The notes: generated by a model from the sequence alone, not told the origin. A stretch of DNA of 33,602 nucleotides from Candidatus Nealsoniibacteriota bacterium (GCA_016186485.1 JACPLN010000007.1:1-33602), one strand, 5' to 3'; shown: positions 1 to 7,164, counted from the stretch's first letter. Numbers and translations: made by a program.

Positions 1-855
1 AAAGAAGAAATTGAAGCTCTTTTCAGAAAAAGGTCAGAATACCTTAATAAAGATTGCGAACTGGTCTGGTGCCAGTCTCCAAAAGATCTGGCAAAGAGGA
101 GCGTAGATTGTTTAAATAAAAATGATCAGTTCAGGGATCAGTTCGTGGTTCAGCTCAGGGATCAGTTCAGGAATCAGCTTAGGGATCAGTTCTGGGTTCA
201 GCTCAGGGATCAGTTCGTGGTTCAGCTCAGGGATCGGTTCAGGGATCATCTCTGGGATCAGCTCTGGGTTCGGTCCATGGTTCAGTTCAGGGGTCAGCTC
301 TGGGTTCAGTTCTGGGATCAGTTCTGGGATATATATTACTGCGCATACTACGATTTTCTGTATAACGCCCTGCCCGTGAAGAAATTCAAGAACTACTTTA
401 GATTTACCAGAGAGGCGTTTGAATATGGCCTAGGTTTCTTTCTCCAAACCAGAAATAAGATATTCTTGCTGCCAATGCCTCGTTGTTTTATAGACGACCA
501 AAGAAGGCTTCACAGAGAGGGAGGTCCTGCCATTGAATGGCCGGATGGAACCAAGGAGTATTACTACCAAGGTATTGGGGTGCCAGAAGAACTCATCTTG
601 CGCCCAGAGAACATCAATCCGGAAGACATCCTCAAACAAAGGAACGCTGCTGTCAGAGGAGTGATGATGACGTTGACAAAAAGCAGGCTTTTGAAGCATT
701 TCCCCTCAAAGTTGGTTGATAAGAGCGTCTGGGGAGAGCTTTATCAATTGGCTTGTTCCAGGGTTTTGACCCGGCAACCAATGATTATTGCTACCTGTTT
801 GTTCCAACCAATCTCAATAACAGTCTTGAGGCAGTTGCCTGGACCTACAGGGTAA
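1..855 (+). CDS. DUF6745-like repeat protein, 5'-partial and frameshifted near its 3' end
   Basis: The frame is open from base 1, so the N-terminus lies outside the window. After a short segment with ELVWCQSPKDLA come about 17 tetrapeptide repeats of the type [DVN]-Q-[FL]-[RWV] (residues 42-110). A globular part follows with RLHREGGPAIEWPDG, GIGVPEELIL and NPEDILKQRNAAVRGVM. This order (tetrapeptide repeat, 'LHxxxGPAxxWPDG', 'GVxVPE', 'RNAxVRxVM') matches my memory of DUF6745 proteins, which are common in actinobacteria and of unknown function. The frame ends at 853-855, but the conserved C-terminal segment (EAVAWTYRV then PEEY) lies in the -1 frame and stops at 893. The gene therefore seems to have lost one base around 745-760. 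It could be a pseudogene or an assembly error. Function is unknown. No signal peptide can be judged because the start is missing. Confidence 0.6.
   Translation, partial: KEEIEALFRKRSEYLNKDCELVWCQSPKDLAKRSVDCLNKNDQFRDQFVVQLRDQFRNQLRDQFWVQLRDQFVVQLRDRFRDHLWDQLWVRSMVQFRGQLWVQFWDQFWDIYYCAYYDFLYNALPVKKFKNYFRFTREAFEYGLGFFLQTRNKIFLLPMPRCFIDDQRRLHREGGPAIEWPDGTKEYYYQGIGVPEELILRPENINPEDILKQRNAAVRGVMMTLTKSRLLKHFPSKLVDKSVWGELYQLACSRVLTRQPMIIATCLFQPISITVLRQLPGPTG
124..330 (+). repeat. 12-bp tandem repeats coding for DQFR-type tetrapeptides
   Basis: About 17 tandem 12-bp units of the form GATCAGTTCAGG or GTTCAGCTCAGG encode a repeated D/V-Q-F/L-R/W tetrapeptide in the frame of the DUF6745-like gene. The +1 frame is also open and would give a Ser/Gly-rich peptide. 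The homologous repeat in DUF6745 proteins supports the Q-rich frame as the real one. The DNA repeat is a likely site of slippage and copy-number change. Confidence 0.8.
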
Positions 856-893
856 CGCCTGAAGAGTACTCGCAGCTCAAACTGAGAACCTGA
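723..893 (+). other. Out-of-frame C-terminal segment of the DUF6745-like gene
   Basis: In the frame starting at 723 the sequence is open to the TGA at 891-893. It encodes FQGFDPATNDYCYLFVPTN, then NNSLEAVAWTYRV, TPEEYSQ and a short end. This looks like the natural C-terminus of the family (an 'EAVAWT' segment followed by 'PEEY'). It is joined to the upstream frame only if one base is restored near 745-760. No start codon or ribosome binding site is evident for it as a separate gene. No A/U-rich slippery heptamer was seen at the junction, so programmed -1 frameshifting is less likely than a deletion. Confidence 0.6.
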
Positions 894-900
894 AAACAAC

Positions 901-940
901 AGGCTTCCTGTCATGATTAAATGACAAGGAGCCTTTTTTC
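901..940 (+). terminator. Rho-independent terminator after the DUF6745-like gene
   Basis: AGGCTTCCTGTCAT pairs with ATGACAAGGAGCCT around a 6-base loop and is followed by a run of Ts. It begins 8 bases after the out-of-frame TGA at 893, not after the in-frame TAA at 855. This supports 893 as the ancestral gene end. Confidence 0.75.
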
Positions 941-1008
941 TTTAATGAACCTACGGAAAAGTCCGACTTCAGCAAGACTTCTATCGGGGTTGACCCCGCT
1001 CGGCGCCC

Positions 1009-1037
1009 TTGACTAGATTTTGACGCTTTGTTATAAT
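1009..1037 (+). promoter_or_regulatory. Sigma-70-type promoter for the 1058 gene
   Basis: TTGACT (1009-1014), a 17-bp spacer and a perfect TATAAT (1032-1037). A GAGGTGA ribosome binding site at 1042-1048 precedes the ATG at 1058. Just upstream, 981-995 carries the sequence CTATCGGGGTTGACC, which also ends the dispersed hairpin repeat at 1481-1549, so it may be a decayed fragment of that repeat. Confidence 0.75.
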
Positions 1038-1057
1038 AAGCGAGGTGAAGATAAGGA

Positions 1058-1375
1058 ATGGGGTATTCAAATGATACGGTTTTATCTGTATGCACCATCC
1101 TTTTTTTAGCAGGGATCGTGTTAGGTCTGATTGGAGGGAATGTTTTTTACGGCGACCCGCTTTCTAAATCAGACATGAGGGCTGGCGAAGAATACGCTGT
1201 GTTGGGCATATCGCAAGACGGTGGCAAAACTTACCTTTACCTTAAAAACAGCAATGGATCCGTAGAGTCTTTCTGGTATGCTCAAGGCGACTTGCCTTTG
1301 AGCCTTAAGGTCGGAGACGTAATCTCCAAAAATATACAAGACAAGATAAGAATAGTTTTTCCGGTTTCAAAATAA
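1058..1375 (+). CDS. Small single-pass membrane protein of unknown function
   Basis: The protein is 105 residues. Residues about 7-28 form a hydrophobic segment (VLSVCTILFLAGIVLGLIGG) that fits an uncleaved signal anchor. The remaining ~75 residues would lie outside the membrane and look like a small beta-rich domain (GKTYLYLKNSNGSVESFW, then LSLKVGDVISKNI). I do not recognise a family. The start is well supported by GAGGTGA 9 bases upstream and by a strong promoter. It is a single-gene unit: the upstream gene ends in a terminator and a weak hairpin with a T-run follows its stop. Downstream lie two hairpin repeats. Confidence 0.6.
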   Translation: MGYSNDTVLSVCTILFLAGIVLGLIGGNVFYGDPLSKSDMRAGEEYAVLGISQDGGKTYLYLKNSNGSVESFWYAQGDLPLSLKVGDVISKNIQDKIRIVFPVSK

Positions 1376-1383
1376 AAACACAT

Positions 1384-1407
1384 AAGGAGGGAAAACCCCT
1401 TTTTTTA
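1384..1407 (+). terminator. Probable terminator after the 1058 gene
   Basis: AAGGAGGG and CCCCTT can pair around AAAA, with one bulged A, followed by seven Ts. The stem is short, so confidence is moderate. Confidence 0.5.
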
Positions 1408-1414
1408 TTCTTGA

Positions 1415-1476
1415 CCCCGTAGTGAATTTTTGACAAATTTCATTTTACGGAGTAAGTCCAAAATCTACTACCGGGG
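1415..1476. repeat. Dispersed hairpin repeat, family R, copy 1
   Basis: The arm at 1415-1434 (CCCCGTAGTGAATTTTTGAC) is a near reverse complement of 1456-1476, around a 21-base centre. The centre has its own small hairpin, TTAC-GGA-GTAA. TTGA flanks the outer end on one side and TTGA follows on the other. The 22553-22613 copy shares both arms and 18 of 21 centre bases. Confidence 0.75.
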
Positions 1477-1480
1477 TTGA

Positions 1481-1549
1481 CCCCGTAGTGAATTTTGGAC
1501 CGGCTTCGCATTACGCCTTTAGGCGGATGTCCAAAATCTACTATCGGGG
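1481..1549. repeat. Dispersed hairpin repeat, family R, copy 2
   Basis: The arm CCCCGTAGTGAATTTTGGAC (1481-1500) pairs with 1529-1549 around a 28-base centre that differs from the other copies and contains a small CGCCT/AGGCG hairpin. It sits directly after copy 1, the two joined by GGGGTTGACCCC. Together they fill most of the gap between the genes at 1058 and 1608. Confidence 0.75.
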
Positions 1550-1607
1550 TTGACCTGGTTTAGATTTTTATTTAATGTTCCTTTAGCAACTTGAAAAGGT
1601 GGTTTTG

Positions 1608-2858
1608 GTGGAAAATACGATAACCGTTATGAAAGAAGTTGAAGAATTGGATGCCTTGAATTTATGCGGCAGGAGAACGAAAATGATAGTTGAAGAAATG
1701 GAAAAAGTTTGCCAGGGGTTATTTGAAAAAGAGCTGGAAAGCTACTTTGAAGGAAAGGCAAATATGGATAGGATAAAACTTCTTGGCGAGCGCAGATTGC
1801 TTGGCATTGGCATACCAAGGGATTATGGCGGAATAGGAGGAAACAATCTTGATACCGCTTTGGCATTCGTTTCTTTGGGAAGCAATTTGGGAATGTCCGC
1901 AGTCAGCTTTATGAACGTCCAGAACGGCTTGGTGGCAAAGACCATTTTAAGGTGGGGTACGGAAGAGCAGAAAAAAAGATTTCTGCCGGATTTGGCAAGC
2001 GGTAAAAAAATAGGATCTTTTTGTTTGACCGAACCTGAAGCCGGGAGCGATCCTTCTTCCCTTAGGACAACCTTTGATTCTCCGGCGACGCATTTTGCCA
2101 ATAATTTCATCAGCGGCACCAAATACCTTATAACTAATGGAAACATGGCAGACGTATTCATAGATTTTGCCTATCCTAAAGGGCCTAAAAGGAAAAAAGA
2201 AGATTTGTCGGTATTTATAGTGGAAAGATCCGGCAATGAAAGCCAAATATTGACCGAAAGCCTGCATCACAAAATCGGATTGCACGCTTCAGATACCGCT
2301 CTCATTGAATTTAATGACGCCTTTGTTCCGAAAGAAAACATATTGCGTCTTGGCCGGGGCAACTACGTTTACGATCACTCTTTTCTTTCCGGCAGATTGG
2401 GGATTGCCGCAGGATGCGTAGGAGTAATATTAGACTGCCTAAACTCAGCTATGGAAAGGTCAAAATACAGGGTTCAGCACGGAAAACCAATAGCAAAACA
2501 CCAACTGGTTCAAGCCCACATCTCTGCAATAGCGGAGGATTTTGAAAAGGCAAGGCTGCCGACCTACAACGCGGCTATTATCAAGGATATTTATGATTTG
2601 CATCAAGAAAGCAGCGAGTTAAGAAAGAAGACCGATTACAAGATTTCTATTGCAAAGAGAATAGCGGCTAATGCCGCCTTTGACGCAGCTGACCGCGCCG
2701 TTCAGGTCGGAGGAGGATTCGGCTACTCAACTCTGTATAGCCCTGCCAGGCACTTCAAGGATGTCAGGGTTGCTAGGATCTACGAAGGTTCGGACGAGAT
2801 GATGACGCTTAAAGCAGCTTATTATCTTTTGGGCGAAGGCTTTGAGGCTTTCAAGTAA
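1608..2858 (+). CDS. Acyl-CoA dehydrogenase family flavoprotein
   Basis: The 416-residue protein has the full acyl-CoA dehydrogenase layout: an N-terminal helical domain (GERRLLGIGIPRDYGGIGG), the middle beta domain with the FAD/substrate motif FCLTEPEAGSD near 138-148, and a C-terminal helical domain ending in RIYEGSDEMM. The Glu of the IYEG motif (about residue 393) is the usual catalytic base and is present. Such enzymes oxidise the alpha-beta bond of acyl-CoA thioesters and pass electrons to ETF. No ETF, thiolase or CoA ligase gene is nearby, so substrate and acceptor are unknown. I prefer the GTG at 1608 because AAGGTGG lies 6 bases upstream. A GTG at 1599 is also in frame. A terminator follows. 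Confidence 0.88.
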   Translation: MENTITVMKEVEELDALNLCGRRTKMIVEEMEKVCQGLFEKELESYFEGKANMDRIKLLGERRLLGIGIPRDYGGIGGNNLDTALAFVSLGSNLGMSAVSFMNVQNGLVAKTILRWGTEEQKKRFLPDLASGKKIGSFCLTEPEAGSDPSSLRTTFDSPATHFANNFISGTKYLITNGNMADVFIDFAYPKGPKRKKEDLSVFIVERSGNESQILTESLHHKIGLHASDTALIEFNDAFVPKENILRLGRGNYVYDHSFLSGRLGIAAGCVGVILDCLNSAMERSKYRVQHGKPIAKHQLVQAHISAIAEDFEKARLPTYNAAIIKDIYDLHQESSELRKKTDYKISIAKRIAANAAFDAADRAVQVGGGFGYSTLYSPARHFKDVRVARIYEGSDEMMTLKAAYYLLGEGFEAFK

Positions 2859-2875
2859 TATTTTCTTGTTCTTTC

Positions 2876-2900
2876 AAAGAGGTTAAAAACCTCTTTTTTA
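2876..2900 (+). terminator. Rho-independent terminator after the acyl-CoA dehydrogenase
   Basis: AAAGAGGTT and AACCTCTTT pair around AAA and run into a T tract. It ends 14 bases before the -10 box of the next gene. Confidence 0.8.
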
Positions 2901-2913
2901 TTTTCCTTCCGGG

Positions 2914-2922
2914 TGTTAAAAT
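2914..2922 (+). promoter_or_regulatory. Extended -10 promoter, predicted leaderless
   Basis: TGTTAAAAT gives an extended -10 (TG-N-TAAAAT) whose hexamer ends at 2922. Transcription would start about 7 bases on, at the ATG at 2929. No Shine-Dalgarno is present. No clear -35 is visible. Confidence 0.5.
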
Positions 2923-2928
2923 TTAAAA

Positions 2929-3666
2929 ATGCAAGGTTCAACTCATCTTTCCGTTATTATCCCCGCTTTCAACGAAGAAAAACGATTGAGCAAAACCCTG
3001 GAAGCGATTGACCTTTATTTAAAAAAGCAGAATTACGCTTATGAAATCATCGTTGTTAACGACGGCTCTAAAGATAAGACTTCGGAAATTACAAATGGTT
3101 TAATGGGCAATATTAGGAATCTTAAGCTTATTGATAACAGGGAAAATCGCGGCAAAGGAGCCGTTGTAAGACAGGGAATGCTGGGATCTGGAGGGGATTA
3201 CCGGGTTTTCACAGACGCGGATAACTCAACCCCAATAGACCAGATTGAAAAAATGTGGCCCTATTTTAAACAAGGCTGCGATGTTGTAATCGGTTCTCGC
3301 GACCTGCCGGAATCTGTTTTGGCCATCCGCCAGCCTTGGTTCAGAAAGTTGATCCTTGGAGGGGGATTTAAGCTGTTCAGAAAAATGACAGTTGGACTTT
3401 GGGAAATTCACGATACCCAATGCGGTTTCAAGGTTTTTACAAAAGACTCGGCTGAAAATATATTTAGGAAAACTAAAATTGACAGGTTCGCTTTTGATTC
3501 AGAAGTCTTAATTATCGCTAAAAAGCTGGGGTATGGGATAAAGGAAGTCGGGGTAACGTGGCTGAATGACCCGGAAAGCAGGGTAAAATTCAAAAGCGTA
3601 ATAAAAATGGGTTTTGATTTAATAAAATTAAGGTTAAATTTAATAAAAGGAGCATATGATTTTTAA
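2929..3666 (+). CDS. Family 2 glycosyltransferase, dolichyl-phosphate sugar synthase type
   Basis: The 245-residue GT-A fold enzyme opens with LSVIIPAFNEEKRLSKTL, followed by IVVNDGSKDKT (nucleotide binding), RENRGKGAVVRQGM and FTDADNSTP, whose D96/D98 form the metal-binding DxD equivalent. Later motifs are VIGSRD, HDTQCGFKVF and FAFDSEVLIIAKK. The layout matches Alg5/DPM1-like synthases, which move a sugar from UDP- or GDP-sugar to a polyprenyl phosphate at the inner membrane face. There is no C-terminal membrane segment, so it would be peripheral. The next gene starts 11 bases before this one ends, so the DedA membrane protein is probably co-translated. A role in envelope glycan or lipid-linked sugar supply is likely; the sugar is not known. 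Confidence 0.85.
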   Translation: MQGSTHLSVIIPAFNEEKRLSKTLEAIDLYLKKQNYAYEIIVVNDGSKDKTSEITNGLMGNIRNLKLIDNRENRGKGAVVRQGMLGSGGDYRVFTDADNSTPIDQIEKMWPYFKQGCDVVIGSRDLPESVLAIRQPWFRKLILGGGFKLFRKMTVGLWEIHDTQCGFKVFTKDSAENIFRKTKIDRFAFDSEVLIIAKKLGYGIKEVGVTWLNDPESRVKFKSVIKMGFDLIKLRLNLIKGAYDF

Positions 3667-4273
3667 GCTGCTGGAAATAATCGGCTCTTTCATCATCTTG
3701 ATTATAGAGAAATCCGGATATTTTGGAGTTTTCTTCCTGATGCTTTTGGAAAGCGCTTCTTTGCCTTTTCCGTCTGAAATCATAATGCCGTTCTCCGGAT
3801 TCTTGGCAGGCCTGGGGGAATTCTCTTTTTGGGCTCTGGTAATAATTGGAACCCTGGGAAACTTAGCGGGTTCCGTTGCGTCATATATCCTGGGTTTTTA
3901 CGGAGGCAGAATGGTTATTGAAAGATACGGCAAATACTTTTTTATATCCCGCCATGAGTTAAATAAAGCAGACGAATTTTTCAAGAAGCACGGCGAAATT
4001 ACGATTTTCTTTACCAGAATGCTGCCCGCAATAAGAACTTTTATATCCCTGCCCGCCGGCATAGCTAAAATGGATTTTAAAAAGTTTGTTTTTTACACCA
4101 TTATTGGTTCCTTGCCGTGGAATTTCGCTTTAACATATTTGGGTTTGATTTTGGGCGAGAATTGGGAATCTCTAGAAGCTTATTTTCGCAAGTTTGAATG
4201 GGCAATTGCAATTTTAATTTTAGGGTTTTTGGGCAAACTGCTCTTGAAAAAAATTAAAAAACCATTAAGATAA
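3656..4273 (+). CDS. DedA family membrane protein (VTT/SNARE-associated domain)
   Basis: The 205-residue protein has several hydrophobic segments and the DedA signatures: ESASLPFPSEIIMPFSGFLA near residues 30-50, LGNLAGSVASYILGFYGG, and FFTRMLPAIRTFISLPAGIA near 118-140 with the conserved Arg residues. DedA proteins are linked to membrane homeostasis, and recent work on the superfamily points to flipping of undecaprenyl phosphate and phospholipids. This would fit its overlap with a polyprenyl-phosphate glycosyltransferase. Its start overlaps the upstream stop by 11 bases, with AAAGGAG only 3 bases before the ATG. The next gene starts 16 bases after its stop. Confidence 0.88.
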   Translation: MIFKLLEIIGSFIILIIEKSGYFGVFFLMLLESASLPFPSEIIMPFSGFLAGLGEFSFWALVIIGTLGNLAGSVASYILGFYGGRMVIERYGKYFFISRHELNKADEFFKKHGEITIFFTRMLPAIRTFISLPAGIAKMDFKKFVFYTIIGSLPWNFALTYLGLILGENWESLEAYFRKFEWAIAILILGFLGKLLLKKIKKPLR

Positions 4274-4289
4274 TAACCAGATCTTCAAA

Positions 4290-5057
4290 ATGGGTACAAA
4301 AGCAAAACGTTTGGTTGTGGCAAATTGGAAGATGAATCCCAAAAGCGATAAAGAGGCGCTGGCTTTGTTTAAAGAGCTGGCCGAGGGATTAAAAGATTTA
4401 AAAGAGGTTGATGTTGTTGTTTGCCCTTCGTTTTTGCACATTCCCGCCATAGTCTACAGCGGTAAGGGCAGAAACCTTCAGCTTGGCGCCCAAAATATGT
4501 TTTGGGAAGAAAAAGGGGCTTTTACAGGAGAGGTATCCCCGGCGCAGCTTTCTGGTTTTGGGGTAAAATATGTAATTTTGGGGCATTCAGAAAGGCGGAA
4601 GATTGGCGAGACAGACGAGATAATCGCCAAAAAGGTCAGAGCGGCTTTAGATGTCGGCTTTACACCCATACTCTGCATCGGAGAAACCCTTGATGACAGA
4701 AATAGCGGAGAGTGGTCAAACAGGTTAAATTTTCAGTTAAGGTGTGGTTTGGAGAATGTCCGCAGGGAAGAAATGGGCAATGTGGCGATTCTTTATGAGC
4801 CATTTTGGGCGGTTGGCACTAGTAGAGCTTGCGGAGCAAAGGAAGCGCGAGAAACCAGATTGTTTGCCGAAGATAGCATAGGAGGCTTTTATAATGATCC
4901 AAATATTTCAAAAGATATCAATAGTCTTTATGGAGGGAGCGTAACTTCAAAGAATGCGGGAAGCTATGTAAAAGAAGCCGGATACAATGGTTTGCTGGTT
5001 GGGGGCGCGTCTTTGGACCCAAAGGAATTTATAAAAATCATCAAGGCGGTAGCATAG
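4290..5057 (+). CDS. tpiA: Triosephosphate isomerase
   Basis: At 255 residues it is a normal-length TIM barrel that interconverts dihydroxyacetone phosphate and glyceraldehyde 3-phosphate in glycolysis. All catalytic parts are visible: N12 and K14 in VVANWKMN, H99 in ILGHSERRK, E170 in LYEPFWAVGT, and the phosphate-binding YGGSV (214-218) and LLVGGASLDPKEF. The flexible loop reads AVGTSRACGAKEA rather than the usual AIGTGKxA, a mild variation. No Shine-Dalgarno is present. The coding region ends inside a terminator hairpin. It is an isolated glycolytic gene here and may share a transcript with the DedA gene 16 bases upstream. Confidence 0.96.
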   Translation: MGTKAKRLVVANWKMNPKSDKEALALFKELAEGLKDLKEVDVVVCPSFLHIPAIVYSGKGRNLQLGAQNMFWEEKGAFTGEVSPAQLSGFGVKYVILGHSERRKIGETDEIIAKKVRAALDVGFTPILCIGETLDDRNSGEWSNRLNFQLRCGLENVRREEMGNVAILYEPFWAVGTSRACGAKEARETRLFAEDSIGGFYNDPNISKDINSLYGGSVTSKNAGSYVKEAGYNGLLVGGASLDPKEFIKIIKAVA

Positions 5058-5073
5058 CCTTGATTTTTATTTT
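5041..5073 (+). terminator. Terminator overlapping the tpiA stop codon
   Basis: TCAAGGC (5041-5047) pairs with GCCTTGA (5057-5063), followed by TTTTTATTTT. The tpiA stop TAG (5055-5057) is inside the hairpin. The 3' arm also supplies part of the -35 box of the next gene. Confidence 0.8.
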
Positions 5074-5087
5074 CAGTCTGCTAAATT
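5060..5087 (+). promoter_or_regulatory. Promoter of the YkuK-like gene, -35 inside the tpiA terminator
   Basis: TTGATT (5060-5065), 16-bp spacer and TAAATT (5082-5087), with an extended TG at 5079-5080. The predicted start of transcription falls at about 5094, which is the ATG. Confidence 0.5.
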
Positions 5088-5093
5088 ATTGGT

Positions 5094-5609
5094 ATGGAAG
5101 ATGTTTTAGACGGATATTTTTATAACCCAAGCCGTGGCCAGCTTTCTATTGATGAAGTTTTGAAAGAAATCTTCGGATATATTTCTGAGAAACCGGAAAG
5201 GTTTTACGATATTATCGTTGGCTGCGATTCTTCTTCGGAAGAAGAGCCCAATTTCCCAATTGCCATAGTTGTTTTAAGGCAGGGCCAGGGGGGAAGGTTT
5301 TTCTTAAAGAGAGTTAAGTACCCCATATCACAAAGGAAATTCGGCAGCTGGAAGCAGAGGATCCTTGAAGAGGTTTTGCTTTCCTGCCAATTGGCTTTAA
5401 GTCTGAAAGAGAGTATTGCTAAGATGGCGAACGTTTTAACCCTTCCTATGAATTACCAGTTTAAGTATATTCATGCGGACGTTGGGGAAACGGGGCAAAC
5501 AAGGGATATGATAAGGGAGGTGGTTGGGCTTATCCGCGGAAACGGCTTTGAAGCAAAAATAAAGCCGGAATCCTACGCGGCCTCGGTGGTAGCTGATAGG
5601 TATAGCTAA
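5094..5609 (+). CDS. YkuK/DUF458 family RNase H-like protein
   Basis: This 171-residue protein matches the DUF458 (YkuK) family, which has a predicted ribonuclease H-like fold. Matching segments are IIVGCDSS near residue 42 (first acidic residue of an RNase H-like core), a middle strand-helix unit, HADVGETGQTRDMIREVVG near 126-144 and the C-terminal signature IKPESYAASVVADRYS. The biochemical role of the family is not established as far as I know. It is transcribed from its own predicted leaderless promoter and separated from mnmA by 27 bases that hold a small terminator. Confidence 0.82.
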   Translation: MEDVLDGYFYNPSRGQLSIDEVLKEIFGYISEKPERFYDIIVGCDSSSEEEPNFPIAIVVLRQGQGGRFFLKRVKYPISQRKFGSWKQRILEEVLLSCQLALSLKESIAKMANVLTLPMNYQFKYIHADVGETGQTRDMIREVVGLIRGNGFEAKIKPESYAASVVADRYS

Positions 5610-5636
5610 TAGCGAGATTTTGCCGCTATCATTTTT
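5609..5636 (+). terminator. Possible terminator between the YkuK-like gene and mnmA
   Basis: ATAGCG (5609-5614) pairs with CGCTAT (5624-5629) and five Ts (5632-5636) directly precede the mnmA ATG. The first arm overlaps the upstream stop codon. TATCAT at 5627-5632 could also be a -10 for a leaderless mnmA transcript. The stem is only 6 bp. Confidence 0.4.
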
Positions 5637-6680
5637 ATGAAGAAGATTTTAGTAGCAATGTCGGGCGGCGTTGACAGCTCGGTGGCGGCGGCTCTATTAA
5701 AACGGGCCGGTTTTAATGTTGCCGGAGCTTTTTTGCGTTGTTATGAAACTCCGGGATGTCCGGCATTGGAGGATCTTGGAGTCGCAAGGCTGGCTGCGGC
5801 GAAAATAGGCATTCCTTTTTATGTTTTTGATTTTCGCAAAGAATATAAAAAGAAAGTAATTGGCTATTTCGTCAGTGGATACAAAAAAGGCCTGACTCCA
5901 AACCCCGATATTATGTGCAACAAGACCGTTAAGTTCGGGCTTTTGTTTGAAAAAGCAATGGCTTTAGGCTTTGATTATCTGGCTACCGGCCACTACGCCA
6001 GGCTGGAAGAGAAAGGCGGCAAGATTAAACTTTTGAAAGGAAAAGATCCGAACAAAGACCAGTCTTATTTTCTGTACGCAGTAAAACCGGAGTTTTTAAA
6101 AAGAGTTATTTTTCCCGTCGGGGATAAAAAGAAAGCAGAGGTTAGAAAATTAGCAAAAAAGTTCGGTTTGCCAAACGCCCAAAGGCCCGATAGCCAGGGA
6201 ATTTGTTTTGTTGGCCGAGTCAGACTCGGTGATTTTCTTGACCAATATATTAAACCAAAAACAGGAAAAGTCAGGCTTTTCCTTGGCAATGGTGAATATA
6301 AAGAAATCGGTGAGCACCAGGGCGCCCATTACTTTACCATTGGTCAGCGGCAGGGTTTGGGTTTGGGCGGGGGCCCTTATTTCGTTCTGGGTACAGACGT
6401 AAAAAAGAATTTTGTTACCGTGACCAAAAACGAAAAGGATCTTTGCCGGAAAGAAATTATTATTTCTGGCTTAAGCTGGATTTCCGGAGAGCCGAAATTC
6501 CCCTTGAGAGCAACAGTTAAAATTCGCTATCGCCATAAAGGAGGCACAGCCACAATATACAAGATGCCAGACGCTAAATACAGGATATTATTCCAAAAGC
6601 CCCAGCGCGCCATTGCCAAGGGCCAGTCAGCCGTGTTTTACAAAGGCAGCCAGCTTTTGGGCGGGGGCCTGATTGTTTAG
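5637..6680 (+). CDS. mnmA: tRNA-specific 2-thiouridylase MnmA
   Basis: The 347-residue enzyme adds sulfur to U34 of Lys, Glu and Gln tRNAs. It begins with the PP-loop SGGVDSS (9-15), which binds ATP. The catalytic cysteine C94 sits in LTPNPDIMCNKTVKFG and the second, persulfide-forming cysteine C190 in SQGICFVG. ATGHYAR and KDQSYFLY are also family signatures. The C-terminal part (FTIGQRQGLGLGGGPYFV and the final beta barrel) is complete. No Shine-Dalgarno is seen and a T-run directly precedes the ATG. The sulfur donor (IscS/TusA-like) is not in the window. Confidence 0.96.
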   Translation: MKKILVAMSGGVDSSVAAALLKRAGFNVAGAFLRCYETPGCPALEDLGVARLAAAKIGIPFYVFDFRKEYKKKVIGYFVSGYKKGLTPNPDIMCNKTVKFGLLFEKAMALGFDYLATGHYARLEEKGGKIKLLKGKDPNKDQSYFLYAVKPEFLKRVIFPVGDKKKAEVRKLAKKFGLPNAQRPDSQGICFVGRVRLGDFLDQYIKPKTGKVRLFLGNGEYKEIGEHQGAHYFTIGQRQGLGLGGGPYFVLGTDVKKNFVTVTKNEKDLCRKEIIISGLSWISGEPKFPLRATVKIRYRHKGGTATIYKMPDAKYRILFQKPQRAIAKGQSAVFYKGSQLLGGGLIV

Positions 6681-6681
6681 C

Positions 6682-6710
6682 TTGACTTGATGATTATCAG
6701 TTGTTAAGAT
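6682..6710 (+). promoter_or_regulatory. Promoter for the 6739 gene
   Basis: TTGACT (6682-6687), 17-bp spacer and TAAGAT (6705-6710) with an extended TG at 6702-6703. An AGAGAGG ribosome binding site follows at 6721-6727. Confidence 0.7.
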
Positions 6711-6738
6711 AACGAAAGCAAGAGAGGTTTGAGCATAA

Positions 6739-7143
6739 TTGGAATACAGCGTTGAAGTAGGGGATTTTGTAAAACAAGGCAGTTTGGACGATCTTTGCCA
6801 AATGGTTTTTTCTCATAATTTACAGGCACTCTACTACACAGAAGTAGGCGATCAAAAATTTTTGATAGCGTTTTCTGCGGCTACCTCTAACTCAGTAGTC
6901 AACAACAGGAATCTCGTGGAAGTGTTTATTACAGAAGTTATTTTCTCCCCAGTAGACGCCTACAAAAGAATGGTGGTTTACGACCATAAAAAAGGTTTTT
7001 CCCAATATTTGGATAAAGACAAAGACGGCAGCATGATTTCCGATCAGACAATGAATATTCCCGTCTTTTGGGTCCCCTGCATCAGAGTGTCTAAAATAGC
7101 AGAAAAGATAGAAAAAATAATAAGCAATAAACTTCAACCATAA
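6739..7143 (+). CDS. Conserved-looking hypothetical protein
   Basis: The 134-residue protein has no signal peptide or membrane segment. It alternates hydrophobic strands and helices (ALYYTEVGDQKFLIAFSA, NLVEVFITEVIF, NIPVFWVPCIRVSKIAEKIEKII), which fits a small alpha/beta soluble domain. I do not recognise a family. The TTG start at 6739 is chosen because it lies 11 bases after AGAGAGG and downstream of a good promoter. The next in-frame ATG is 22 codons later and has no such context. The gene has its own promoter and terminator, so it is a single-gene unit. Confidence 0.55.
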   Translation: MEYSVEVGDFVKQGSLDDLCQMVFSHNLQALYYTEVGDQKFLIAFSAATSNSVVNNRNLVEVFITEVIFSPVDAYKRMVVYDHKKGFSQYLDKDKDGSMISDQTMNIPVFWVPCIRVSKIAEKIEKIISNKLQP

Positions 7144-7164
7144 GGGCCAAAAACCCCTTTTTAT
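7141..7164 (+). terminator. Terminator after the 6739 gene
   Basis: AAGGG pairs with CCCTT around CCAAAAAC, followed by TTTATTT. The first arm overlaps the TAA stop. Confidence 0.6.

Noticed and set aside
124-330. Possible CRISPR array from regularly spaced repeats
   Set aside because: Units are contiguous 12-bp coding repeats without spacers.
122-379. Ser/Gly-rich open frame (ISSG-type repeats) over the tandem repeat region
   Set aside because: It is the +1 frame of the 12-bp repeats. The Q-rich frame continues into conserved DUF6745-like sequence and is open from base 1, so it is the coding frame.
745-760. Programmed -1 frameshift in the DUF6745-like gene
   Set aside because: No slippery heptamer or downstream pseudoknot was seen, and the upstream limit set by the TAA at 720 leaves little room. 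A one-base deletion is simpler.
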